Below are positions 1-9,879 of a stretch of DNA of 64,000 nt, one piece after another. Location of the stretch: the NCBI GenBank assembly GCA_020310875.1, contig CM035417.1:84406417-84470416 (forward strand), in the 5' to 3' direction. A program made the translations under genes and the position numbers. The notes below the pieces were generated by a model that was not told the DNA's origin, ran no database searches, and saw only the letters and a list, made by a program, of their open reading frames with translations. The stretch comes from Ceratopteris richardii (Eukaryota; Streptophyta; Polypodiopsida; Polypodiales; Pteridaceae). How positions within the stretch are numbered: the stretch's first letter is position 1; each line of letters opens with the position of its first letter.

Positions 1-740
1 AATGAATCTCGGCGGGTTGTGCATGAACTATAAAACAATAGTTATGCAATATAACACAAGAGCAATAGAGGAAAACATTATATAAGAGAATCTCAACAAT
101 TTTCTACTAACTGCAAGTACAAAGATGATGGCATTGCCCACCCGTGCGCTCTCAAGGTAGAGATTAAATGGTGATCTAGACAACTCTAGATAGGGAGATA
201 CAAGGTAGAGGTATGCTGGCTCAATTCGATGTCTCGGGTAGTGCAAAAGTCACGTATATATAGGATCATGGGTGGCCTTCCATAGATGGCTATACATGGG
301 CAGTAGAGCATGGCCGACCACCGCCCGCATAATTGCCATACACGGCTTAGGCTAGTCAAATTGACCTAACAAATATAAATGATTTTTTACTCTGATAGGG
401 AATATTCCCTTTATCGTTGCACTGGGGGTGCTGCCCCCGGACCCCCACCAGGGGGCCCGATGGCCCCCTAGGACCCCCCAGGACCCCCCAGCCAGGGGGC
501 TCGCTGGTCCCCTTGGAGCCCCGTAGTCGAGGATATTCCCCGCTACCTTGGACCCCACAATTGGGGACCTGGTAACTCCCTTTCCTTATAATACCTTACA
601 TGGTCCAATATGGCCTTCATCCAACATGCAAGTTGGGATTCCCATCAATTGGGTAATGCAGGCTTGGCTTCTCCTCATAATGGGGGCCTTACAAAATGTG
701 CATACAATCATGAGGGGTAGACATTGATCATATACTAACA
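1..740 (-). repeat. Copia-type 3' LTR, running off the window start
   Basis: On the minus strand a TGTTAG start at 740 follows a purine tract (741-750) and lies beyond a copia RNase H remnant, which is where a 3' LTR belongs. The far end is not seen, so the LTR is at least 740 bp or ends outside the window. It holds a very GC-rich block at 421-545 in otherwise AT-rich sequence. No gene is supported here; the small ORFs are chance readings of the LTR. Confidence 0.55.
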
Positions 741-750
741 CCCCCCCTCA
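741..750 (-). promoter_or_regulatory. Polypurine tract of the copia relic
   Basis: The minus strand reads TGAGGGGGGG directly before the TGTTAG LTR start at 740. A purine run abutting the 3' LTR is the plus-strand priming site of LTR retrotransposons. It fixes the relic's orientation as minus. Confidence 0.65.
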
Positions 751-1030
751 ATGTTTACCGATGAAAAATCAAGTAGGTTTCGGTCCTATGCCCATTTCTT
801 GAAGATGCCTGTTGAGCTGCTCTCTTCCAAGTGCTTTAGTGAATATGTTAGCAGAATTTGCCTCTGTTGGGCAATATTCTAGCTCCACAATTTCATCTTC
901 AATGAACTCATGAATGTAATGGTATTGTACTTCTATGTGCTTGTGCAATCATGAAATACTGGGTTCTTTGCAATAGCCATACAACTTTGATAATCACATT
1001 TGAGTACATTTGCCATATTTGATGGAAAGC

Positions 1031-2860
1031 CTAGATCTGCAAGAAAGTTCTTCTTAACCAGACTGCCTCACAAGAAGCAAAACAAGCTGCTTTGTACTCT
1101 GCTTGAGTGGAGGAGAGTGTGAGAGTTGGTTGCTTCCTACTTACCCAAGAAAATATTCCTAAACCAAGTGAGAAAAAATATCTAGAAATTGATTTTCTAG
1201 AATCACAATCTCTTGCCCAATGTGAATCACAATATCCTTGGAGTGTACAACCTATGGTATAAAAAATACCAAAATCCAAGGTTCTTGCAATGTACCTCAG
1301 AATTCACATTCCAGCATTCCAGTGTCTCTCCTTAGGTTTGTTGGAAAACATGCTTCAGACTCCAACATCATAGCAAATGTCTGGTCTAGTGTTGCACAGA
1401 AAAATAAGACTTCCAAGGAGCTTCATATACTTCTTAGCATCTACATCAAGCATGTTATCATCCATAGATAGCTTATGATTTACCTCCATAGGTTTGCTAG
1501 TTGATTTGCAGTCCATCATTCCAAATGCCTAGAGAATTTCTTTGGCATATTTTTGTTGTGAGATGAAAATGCCATCCTTCCTTTGCCATACTTCAATTCC
1601 CAAACAAAAATGGAGTAGACCTAAGTCTGTCATTTCAAACTCAGTTCCCAAGCTGATCAGATTTTGATTGATGAGTTCCTGATGATCTCCTGTAATGATC
1701 AAATCATCTACATATACAATGACAACAACTAGCTTGCTATCCCTTTTCGTTACATACAAGTTAGCATCAAAGGTACTTCTTTCAAAACCCATATTTTAAA
1801 AAAAATTATATATCCATTGGTACCAAGCCCATGGAGCTTGCTTAAGTCCATACAAAGCTTTCTTCAACCTGCAAACTTTATTTTCCGAATTGGGCACCCC
1901 AAAACCTGGTGGGTGAGATACAAGTACCTCCTCTTGAGGTGACCATTCAAAAATGCAGATTTGACATCCATCTAGAAAATAGGCCAAGCCTTTTGTGCAG
2001 CTATTGCAAGCTCTGTCTGAATAGTTGTCATGCGTTCTGTTGGTGCAAAATTTTCTTGAACATCAAATCCTTCGATCTGTGAAAAACCTTGTGCAACTAA
2101 TCTTGTCTTATACTTTTCTAATGTTCCATCTACTTTATACTTAGCTTTCCAAATCCATTTAGTACCTATTACCTTCTTCTTTGGTGGCAAGTCAACTAGA
2201 TCCCATGTATCATTTTTGAGTATACTATCATACTCAGACTGCATTTCAGGTCTCCAACCTGGATCATCAAGGGCTTCTTCAATGGTGGTAGGTTCCTTTA
2301 TTGAGCCCATGATATCTACCATTACAGCCATGTTAACAATGTGTTCTAAGGCTCTTCTTTGCTCCTCTATTCTCTTTGATCTTTGTAATCCATCTGAGGA
2401 TGATTCTGGTACATTTACATGTGGATTGTGATCATCAAAGAGTTGTTGTGCCCACCTCGCTAGTGGCTTATGCTGTGCAGCTACAACGGGTTCACTTTTT
2501 ATTGAGGAAATTTATCCATCATATGTTTCCTCCTCCTCAACTTTAACCTGACTTTTGATAGGCACAAGGTGAGATATTTCTCTATTTGATGAGATAGTAG
2601 ATTCATCTTTATCTTCTACTAAGTGTGGTCATTCATCAAACACCACATCTCGCTTGAGAAAAATCTTCTTTGCCTTACGATCCCACAACCTGTATGCTTT
2701 AGACTCTCCACTATATCCTAGGAAGACACACTTTTTGCTTTTTGAATCCAACTTTGATCTTATTGAATCACAAATATGTGCATAACAGAAACAACCAAAA
2801 ATTCTGAAATGCAAAACTGAAGGCTTTTTACCAAAATATGCTTCTTGAGGAGACATAGTG
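1031..2860 (-). pseudogene. Ty1/copia pol remnant (integrase tail, RT, RNase H)
   Basis: Minus-strand fragments run in pol order with frame breaks. At 2,856-2,629 is the integrase-downstream region (FRIFGCFCYAH, CVFLGYSGESKAYRLWD). At 2,331-1,972 is the start of RT (DDPGWRPEMQSEYDSI, GTKWIWKAKYKVDG). At 1,987-1,796 is KKALYGLKQAPWAWYQ and at 1,792-1,529 the RT catalytic box VYVDDLIITGD. RNase H is at 1,279-1,031 (YCDSHWARDCDSRKSISRY, TQAEYKAACFASCEAVWLRR). A working copia polyprotein would be one ORF of about 1,300 residues; here at least four breaks separate the pieces. Gag, protease and the integrase core are absent because the sequence is cut at about 2,860, where a gypsy LTR begins. This is a dead copy. 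Confidence 0.85.
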
Positions 2861-2862
2861 AA

Positions 2863-3832
2863 TCACTGACTTGTTAAGCCAAATGTTAGCCGTTGGGCAG
2901 GCTACAATGCTTCTGAATCTGGACTTAGAGTACTTTGGACTACTGTGATAATTAAAAGCACTCTAATTCTTAGCCACGTGGGTTCTTGGGAGTGGTAGGG
3001 GTCTATTAGACAGAGGCCCTATACTATTTTCCCAACCTCTCACACAATCATAAATACTCTATCACGTCTTAGCTCAGTACTTGACTCTGAACACTGTTAA
3101 CTACGCGGCTTACTGGACGTTGGAATTTCCGGACTGGGTCTGCTATAGTAAAAGAGCAGTAGTCCGGTTCTGACTTAAACTACTTCGAATACTCAACTTC
3201 ATTCACGGAATATTACTCAAGATGCACCTCTTCTTGACTCGAAGGTACACCAAACAACTATACTCAAAAGTATGCACTTACGGTATATCAACTCAAACAA
3301 CAGTCGAATCGTAACAGTCTTATCAGTAATTCCAGAGCACACAGGCTCCTTACCGATACGAGTCCTTCCTGGGATCAGAATCCACAGAGAACGTAGACTA
3401 TTGTATCGACTCAGTTACTCACAGAATATTAACAAGCCAACAGCGAGACTACTTCCATGTTCTCTGCTTCGCCGAAGAACTGATAGGTTACAATACGCTG
3501 CACTTAACAATACTCAGCGACACACTTAACCATGACCGAACAGATTCGTAACACACTGCAACTATTTCGTAACTATATATTAAGATGCGAACAAACTACT
3601 AGACAAAGCGCAAACAGAACAGAACAGAACAGAATAGAAAGACACACTACAACAATACACTGCAATTCCCAAAATGGGCGCGCTCTCGCCATTCTTTTCT
3701 CATTGCCTTATATAGAAGATGTTTTTTACAGTAGTGCGCGAATCTTTTGTTACCTACACGTTTATCGAAAGGTTCTTTCTATTTAAGACGCCTGTCCTAG
3801 TACATTTGTCCTTATTCGGCGGCCGTCTAACA
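2863..3832 (-). repeat. Ty3/gypsy-type LTR, longer copy
   Basis: It begins TGAATCACTG and ends GTCTAACA on the plus strand, so it is bounded TG...CA. 3,214-3,832 is repeated almost exactly at 6,809-7,423, marking the two as an LTR pair. The minus strand has a good TATA box (CTATATAAGG near 3,712) about 120 bp after the minus-strand TGTTAG end. The block around 2,990-3,035 reappears in the opposite direction at 33,775-33,830, beside another gypsy copy. These points favour minus orientation. I see no clear 5-bp duplication around the pair. Confidence 0.6.
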
Positions 3833-3833
3833 C

Positions 3834-3857
3834 TGGCACGCACGGTGGACTCGAACC
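3834..3857 (+). other. Primer-binding-site-like sequence
   Basis: One base after the LTR end (TAACA) the plus strand reads TGGCACGCACGG and continues into GGACTCGAACC. The complement is a perfect tRNA B-box (GGTTCGAGTCC) followed by bases ending CCA, as in a tRNA 3' end. That is what a primer-binding site looks like, but it implies plus orientation while every coding remnant beside it is on the minus strand. The implied T-stem has two mismatches and the acceptor stem is one base short, so it may be a decayed site. Confidence 0.4.
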
Positions 3858-3866
3858 CGCAGGTTC

Positions 3867-5321
3867 TTATGTTTCGGCTATAAGACCTTCTAAGTACATA
3901 TTTCGGGCGAGCCTAAATGTGCGGGTGATTTTCTTTTTAATAGTTTCTATTAGCTGAACTAAGGTGGTTGGTTCTAATAACTGGGCGTCCGTTCTAACGG
4001 AGCTCAGGGCTATGGCTTGGGTTAACAAAATTTCAGCCTGGTTTTGTAAGAAGGCCTCTTGTAAGTAAAAGTCGTTGGATAATGCAGCGTCGCGGGATGT
4101 CTTCATTTCGGTGACCTTCTGCTGCATATCCGTGACCCGATCCTTCTGATTTTGCACTTGATTATCGAGATGCTCGATCACCTGGTTCTGAAACTCAATG
4201 GTCTTGTAATAGGCGTCGCGTTCTCTTCGAGCATTGGCGAGATCTTTTTGGTTTTTAGCTTCCCGGGTTAATTGATGCCGCAGCATTCTGTTGACTTCGT
4301 CCAAACACTCCTGAGCTCGTCATAGCTCATCTTTGACTTGTTCGGCCTCTCTCTGTTGATCTTGATTTTTCTTGACTATCTCCTGCAGTTGGGTCTTCGT
4401 TTCTTCGACCAGTTCTTCGAGTGAGGAGCTGATGTCTTCTTTTTCTTGTAGCGCGAGTTTCAGGACCCGAATTTCTTCGTGGGCTTCGTTGAGGAGCTGG
4501 TCCTTGGCAGCCAGTTGCGCCAAGGCCTCATCCCGTTGTTGTAGCAATGCCTGTTGTGCCGTAACTTGGCCTTGGAGATCTGCTACTTGGGTCTGCAAAT
4601 GATGATTTTCGGCTTTGACGGCTTCGACTTCTTCTTGGAGAGGGGTGATGTCTGCTTCCAAGAGGTTGACCTTGTGCTGGAGATCCTGTCGGATGGTGTT
4701 GGCGACTTCACTCAGCTGTACTGGAAGTTGCTGAGAAAGGGAAATGAGCATATGGCCCATGGTGGCTAGTTGGGAGAAGACCGGAATAGAGGGAAGGAGA
4801 AGTGGGTGTTGCGGTTGCGCAGAGGTTTGGGTTTGAATTTGGGGGGATGTCGGGGGCGAATAGTGGAGGGAAGATGACGAGGATTCCGGTTCCGATGTGG
4901 GAATAGGGTTGACTGGGGGGGGTCTGGGATGGGCAGAGTCGGGGTTTGTTACCTGATTGCTTGTTTGTTGTTTCTCGGTATTGTGGTCGATTGCAGATTC
5001 GATGGCCTTCAGTAATGTGTTTAGTGCATCCCTACCGGGTTTCTGCTCGTCTTGTTGAGGCTCGGAGGTTGCTTCGGTGGAGACTGTTTCGGTTTCGGTT
5101 TGATTTTGCTGGTGTTGTTGGTGATCAGCCGAGGATTCGTTGTGGATGGAAGTGGCGGTGTCGTGGAAGGTTTCTTCTTGTTCGTCGTTGCGGTTGTCCT
5201 GATTCTTGTCGGCAGATCTTTGTGTTTCGCTTTCCGAAGAGCTGACCCGGATGCGCTTAGTGCGGAAGAGTTGGTTGATGTTCTTCTGCATCGTCATCGA
5301 GTGGTTGTATTGAATCTTCAT
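3867..5321 (-). CDS. Coiled-coil extra ORF(s) of a gypsy element
   Basis: Two minus-strand ORFs, 5,321-4,320 (333 aa) and 4,304-3,867 (145 aa), are separated by a single stop. They appear to be one protein of about 480 residues broken near 4,318. The first 170 residues are low-complexity, rich in Q, S, E and P (DRNDEQEETFHDTATS). From about residue 205 it is a long heptad-rich coiled coil (LLEADITPLQEEVEAVKAEN, QLAAKDQLLNEAHEEIRVLK) that continues through the second ORF. No enzyme motif is visible. It lies after the integrase tail, where Tat/Ogre-like plant gypsy elements can carry additional ORFs. The coding identity is fairly safe; the role is unknown. Confidence 0.5.
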
Positions 5322-5970
5322 GCCTAAGTATGGGGCCTTGGGGTGGTGGTTGTGCGGCGAGGATGGTTGGGAAGAGGAAGGAGATGATATGGGGAAGACG
5401 AGAGCGCGGGGTGGTTCCTTTATTTACCTGCTTCACGATTGCGACACACTCCTTATGGATTCTTTGGAAAAAATACGATGCGAATTTGACGGGTTCGCGG
5501 GCTGCTAAGTCTAAGGCGGAGTAGAAGGGTCGGGAGATGCCATAGGTGCGCTTCTGCAAATTGAGGATGGCAACTAGGAATTGGAGGGCAGATCGTTCGG
5601 GTTCGGGACGGTAGAGGATAGCGAACTCGTTTGAGGAAGATCGGGGGAATAATTCGGTCATGCGGGCGAGGGGGATACTGGGGCCATTTTCTCGGCCTTG
5701 CGGGGTGAGGCGGAAAGCTTCAGAGAAGGCGGGGAAGGTGATGACGGTTCTGGAGGGTAACGAAGGGAAAACCCATTGGCGTTCGGTGGCAGGGGATTGG
5801 GCGATGGCAGAGATGATTTGCGCGAAGAAGGGATGGGCTTCCACTGAGTGCCAGGGCAACTCAGCAAAGTTGGCCAACCCTCGGCAACGCAGGTATTCAC
5901 CTACCTCAGTAGGGATACCATCGCGGAAGGCAGTGTAATTTGCTAGTGCTTCCATGGCGATTGCTAACAC
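5257..5970 (-). CDS. Unknown 237-aa extra ORF in gypsy element
   Basis: This intact minus-strand ORF overlaps the start of the coiled-coil ORF by about 65 bp in another frame. It has a compact, globular-looking composition with many aromatic residues (ANFAELPWHSVEAHPFFAQI, SLPSRTVITFPAFSEAFRLT, GISRPFYSALDLAAREPVKF) and ends in an acidic, proline-rich tail. I do not recognise a family. Its position between the integrase tail and the coiled-coil ORF suggests the two form one element-specific unit, possibly a structural or Gag-like protein made by frameshifting or from a spliced message. This is inferred from position only. Confidence 0.45.
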   Translation of the reverse strand: MLAIAMEALANYTAFRDGIPTEVGEYLRCRGLANFAELPWHSVEAHPFFAQIISAIAQSPATERQWVFPSLPSRTVITFPAFSEAFRLTPQGRENGPSIPLARMTELFPRSSSNEFAILYRPEPERSALQFLVAILNLQKRTYGISRPFYSALDLAAREPVKFASYFFQRIHKECVAIVKQVNKGTTPRSRLPHIISFLFPTILAAQPPPQGPILRHEDSIQPLDDDAEEHQPTLPH

Positions 5971-6270
5971 AGACTAGGAACACGAATACAGAGTACAAGG
6001 GTCGCACAGATTACTAACACTCACCACAGTAGCGATTTTTGACATTATCGAAGGGGTTAAATAGGAACAATACGGTGGGGTGGGAAAGGGGGTTGGGTAT
6101 CATTGTGCAGTGCGGGAATGATATTTGTTTTCATGCAGGCGTGCGTATTCGAGTGACTGGTAAGGGGGGCGGTTGGTACGAAAAAATTTTCTAAAATACG
6201 GCTATTTATAAAAGGAAGAAAGAAAAAAAAGGGAAAAGATTAAACAAAACGCGGTCCACCGCCGAAAAAT
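5971..6270. other. Spacer between extra ORF and integrase tail
   Basis: I see no coding sequence here. A plus-strand purine run (GGAAGAAAGAAAAAAAAGGG, near 6,212-6,231) is the only notable texture. It could be a decayed polypurine tract but lies on the strand opposite the coding remnants. Confidence 0.4.
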
Positions 6271-6808
6271 TTAATGCGGGCTAGGGGTGTGATGATATGG
6301 CCGCAGCTTCAACCCATTGATTACTTTCGGGAGTGGATTTCCGGTCAACGTAGTCAACCAAAAAGTTGCAGGACCGACTTGTTCTGAGATTTTGAAAGGG
6401 CCGAACCATCGAAGTTTAAACTTTCCTGCGGCTCTATCCGACTTTGCGTTGTAGAAGAGTACGAGCTGTCCTACCGAAAAGATTGGAGTTTTCAAATATC
6501 GATCGTGTGTCTTGGCTTGTCTTAGTTGTACTTCGCGCATGGTTAAAAAGCTGAGCCATCGGTGCTCATCAAGTTCTCTGAGTGCGTCCATTCGTGCTAT
6601 CAGTGAATTTTCCGGTAGCATCTTCTGAGTGATTGCTACACGCAGGCTTGGGATGACTACTTCCATGGGTGCTATTGCTTCTAAGCCATAAGCTAGTTTG
6701 AAAGGTGTCAAGCCTGTTGTTACCTTATATGTAGTTCGGTATGCCCATAAGACTGCAGGTAGTAGTTGATCCCATCTTTCCGGTGCTTCCATGATTATTT
6801 CCGGAGGA
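6271..6808 (-). pseudogene. Ty3/gypsy integrase C-terminal fragment
   Basis: The minus-strand ORF encodes the end of a plant gypsy integrase: APERWDQLLPAVLWAYRTTY, GLTPFKLAYGLEAIAPMEV, then SVGQLVLFYNAKSDRAAGKF and KLRWFGPFKISEQVGPATFW, the C-terminal DNA-binding segment. The core catalytic D,D,E region is missing. Upstream the ORF runs straight into the truncated LTR at 6,809, so its first dozen residues are LTR-derived. It is close kin of the integrase at 38,900-39,300 (VLWAYRST, GLEAIAPMEL). The abutment shows that protease, RT and most of the integrase were deleted together with the inner part of the LTR. Confidence 0.85.
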
Positions 6809-7423
6809 TACTCAAGATGCACCTCTTCTTGACTCGGAGGTACACCGAACAACTATACTCAAAAGTATGCACTTACGGTATATCAACTCAAACAACAGTC
6901 GAATCGTAACAGTCTTATCAGTAATTCCAGAGCACACAGGCTCCTTACCGATACGAGTCCTTCCTGGGATCGGAATCCACAGAGAACGCAGACTATTGTA
7001 TCGACTCAGTTACTCACAGAATATTAACAAGCCAACAGCGAGACTACTTCCATGTTCTCTGCTTCGCCGAAGAACTGATAACAATACGCTGCACTTAACA
7101 ATACTCAGCGACACACTTAACCATGACCGAACAGATTCGTAACACACTGCAACTGTTTCGTAACTATATATTAAGATGCGAACAAACTACTAGACAAAGC
7201 GCAAACAGAACAGAACAGAACAGAATAGAAAGACACACTCAAACAATACACTGCAATTCCCAAAATGGGCGCGCTCTCGCCATTCTTTTCTCATTGCCTT
7301 ATATAGAAGGTTTTTTTTACAGTAGTGCGCGAATCTTTTGTTACCTGCGCGTTTATCGAAAGGTTCTTTCTATTTAAGACGCCTGTCCTAGTACATTTGT
7401 CCTTATTCGACGGCCGTCTAACA
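6809..7423 (-). repeat. Ty3/gypsy-type LTR, truncated copy
   Basis: Near-identical to 3,214-3,832, with only scattered substitutions and small indels (a few bases lost near 7,080). It lacks the roughly 350 bp that extend the other copy to 2,863; the break is at TACTCAAGATGC. It ends GTCTAACA at 7,423. High similarity between the copies suggests the element is much younger than the deletion-ridden relics around it. Confidence 0.7.
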
Positions 7424-8389
7424 GACTCCACTGCATATAATTAGTTACTGGAAAGAAGCCAACTAGGCTTATCGAGCACCCATGAACAACTATCATACAT
7501 CTCCTATGGTGAGGTTGGGTAAGTCTTCCACCTACATCAAGGAAGAGACCCCGACATTTGGGTGTCTCCGAATTAAGAAAGCCTCACCACAACCCTCTTT
7601 ATCAAACATAAAAGACTTTATGCAAAAACATAACTAATATATCAATGACCACATGGACATACATAAGTGGTATCCACAGAAGCGTAGAAAGTGTGTATGT
7701 GCTCAATATATGTAGTAAAATTACATTGAAAGGATGAATGCACAACCCAAAAACTAGTCAGCAACACCTCCAAGTGTCTGTCAACTCTATTGTTTAGGTT
7801 CAAAAACCTGGATAAATTTGCAATGGTTGCTCCCACCACAACTGAAACCCTTTCAAGAAACCTATACTTTTACGAGTGTGGCTGAAAACATGGCCCCAAA
7901 GGTGAATACTTATTTTCAGAGAAGTACAAAGAACACCCTTCTTGATGTTCTTGAACCTGTGTGAAGAGCCCTATGCATGAAAGCACTCCAAAATGGCTCC
8001 AAAAATCATGCCAAAAATGCTTCAAAAATAGGCGTTGAAAGCAAATAATGAAACTCTGAGGGACCAAAACATGTTCAAGGTAATGTTAACCTTAGTCTTT
8101 CCCCTTTTGCAGATGCCACAAGAGTGTATCTTATTGGTAAGAGATTGCCACGATCAAATGAGCTCCGAGGGGAATAGTACTGGAATGGGTGACTTCCTAG
8201 GAGGTACCAAGAACCTCTATCTTCCTTGATCGTTGAGGTCCTCCCTCGCACATAGCCAATGGCACCAACAGTGACTTCGGTGACTCGGATGGCAAGGTAT
8301 GCGAAGGTCTATGCCTTGGTCACCACCTTAATCGTAAGCCTGGGAGGGAGCCTTGGGTCGTGGCCTTTCACATGGTCACTAACGGTAAC
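7424..8389. other. Unassigned intergenic stretch
   Basis: About 1 kb of AT-rich sequence with only short chance ORFs. It may be the 3' untranslated end and LTR of the copia relic that follows, but I cannot place an LTR boundary. Confidence 0.4.
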
Positions 8390-9834
8390 AAATGGAATGG
8401 CACTCTAACTATCACTAAGCAAATGAGGTACATGTTGAGGTAAACCCATATCACAAGCAAGAGGAGAAAGCCACAATGCTTCCTAACATGCCTCACTTGC
8501 TAAAAATAACTCTGGATTTGTGGTGGAAATAGTCGTACATTCTTGAAGATGATATCTCCAAGAGATAGCACCTTGAGCAAAATGAAAAATGTTCCTTGAT
8601 ATAGACTTATGATTGTCTACACAAGTAGCATACTCAGAATATGTGTAACCATTAATGGATGATTTCCCTCTACCTAAGCATAGAAACTTGTCCTTAGTGC
8701 CACTCATGTATCTCAAAATCATCTTGACTGCTTCCCAACAATGCTTGCTAGGATTAGACATATATCTGCTCACAACTCCCAATGCAAATGCCATGTCTGG
8801 TCTCATAGCTACCATAGCATACATGAGACTACCAATAGCCAACTTAGAAGGAATTTGGTCATGAATTCATTCTCCTCATTTGATTTGGGGCAATCATCCT
8901 TGCTCAATTTCACATATCTAGATAAAGGTGTGCTCAATCCTTTTCCACCTTGCATATTGAACTTGTGAAGTACTTTGGATATGTACTCACTTTGAGACAA
9001 ATTATGCATCTTTTATTCCTATCAAGAGTAATGTGCATTCCAAGAATATGTTTGGCATCCACCAAATAGTTCATACCAAATGTCTGACTCAAGTTTTTTT
9101 TGAGAATTGACAAGTCATAAGAGGACTTCCCAGCAATCAACATATCATCGACATAAAATATCAAGCATATCAGGCTGCCATCTGACCATCTCATTGTGTA
9201 GAGACAATGATCCTCATTGCTTTGAGAATAGCCTTGAGACTTCATAAAAGCATGAATCTTTTGGTACCATTGTCTAGGGGACTTTTTAAGTCCATATAAG
9301 CTCTTCTTTGGCTTAGAAACTAGAATTTCTTTGTTAGGAACTGTATAACCCTCTGGTTGTTCCATATATATCTCATCTGTAAGATCTCCATGCAAGAAAT
9401 CAATTTTCCTATCCATTTGGACTAGCGCTAAGTCCTCCATTGCATTGAATCCAAGAAACATTTGAAAGGGTAGTCATCTTAACTGCTGGAGAGAATATTT
9501 CCTCGAAATCAACACCATGTTGTTGCTTAAAACCCTTTGGAACAAGTCATGCTCTATATGTTGGAGAAGCACTATCTGATGTGAATTTCAACTTATATAC
9601 CCAATTACATGGTAAAGATCTCTTGCCCTTTGGCAAAGGCACTAAATCAAAAGTACCATTATTGTGAATAGAATCCAACTCACTCTTCATGGCATGCTCC
9701 CACTTGACATGGTCCTTTGTCTGCATGGCATTTTTGTAGCAAGAAGGTTCACCAACATATGTTAGCATAACAAAATCCAAACCTGGAACATATCTTTCAG
9801 GTGGATGTGATCCTATGTCTATACAATTGTTCAA
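8390..9834 (-). pseudogene. Ty1/copia RT-RNase H remnant
   Basis: In minus-strand order: the pre-RT region at 9,834-9,547 (WEHAMKSELDSIHNNGTFDL, LPCNWVYKLKF); RT at 9,461-8,934 (GDLTDEIYMEQPEGYTV, KKSLYGLKKSPRQWYQK, catalytic FYVDDMLIAGK); the RT-RNase H connection at 9,009-8,809; and RNase H at 8,842-8,483 (MAIGSLMYAMVAMRPDMAFA, ISWRYHLQECTTISTTNPE), continuing with EACWEALWLSPL to about 8,390. Frame changes near 9,500, 8,990 and 8,850 make it non-functional. Gag, protease and integrase are missing, cut at about 9,836 by an opposite-strand copia. Confidence 0.85.
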
Positions 9835-9879
9835 TAAGCTTCCTAGGTCCTATGAAACATTCGTGATCACTCTATAACA

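Noticed and set aside
3272-3786. Plus-strand ORFs of 84-91 aa repeated at 6,867-7,377
   Set aside because: They recur only because the LTR is duplicated; no domain or codon signature supports coding.
3834-3900. A tRNA gene on the minus strand (B-box found)
   Set aside because: There is no A-box or cloverleaf, and a CCA-like end is encoded, which nuclear plant tRNA genes lack. A primer-binding site fits better.
4372-5327. Plus-strand Ser/Cys-rich and Gly/Val-rich ORFs
   Set aside because: Complement of the Gln/Glu-rich coiled-coil ORF on the minus strand, whose composition is far more protein-like.
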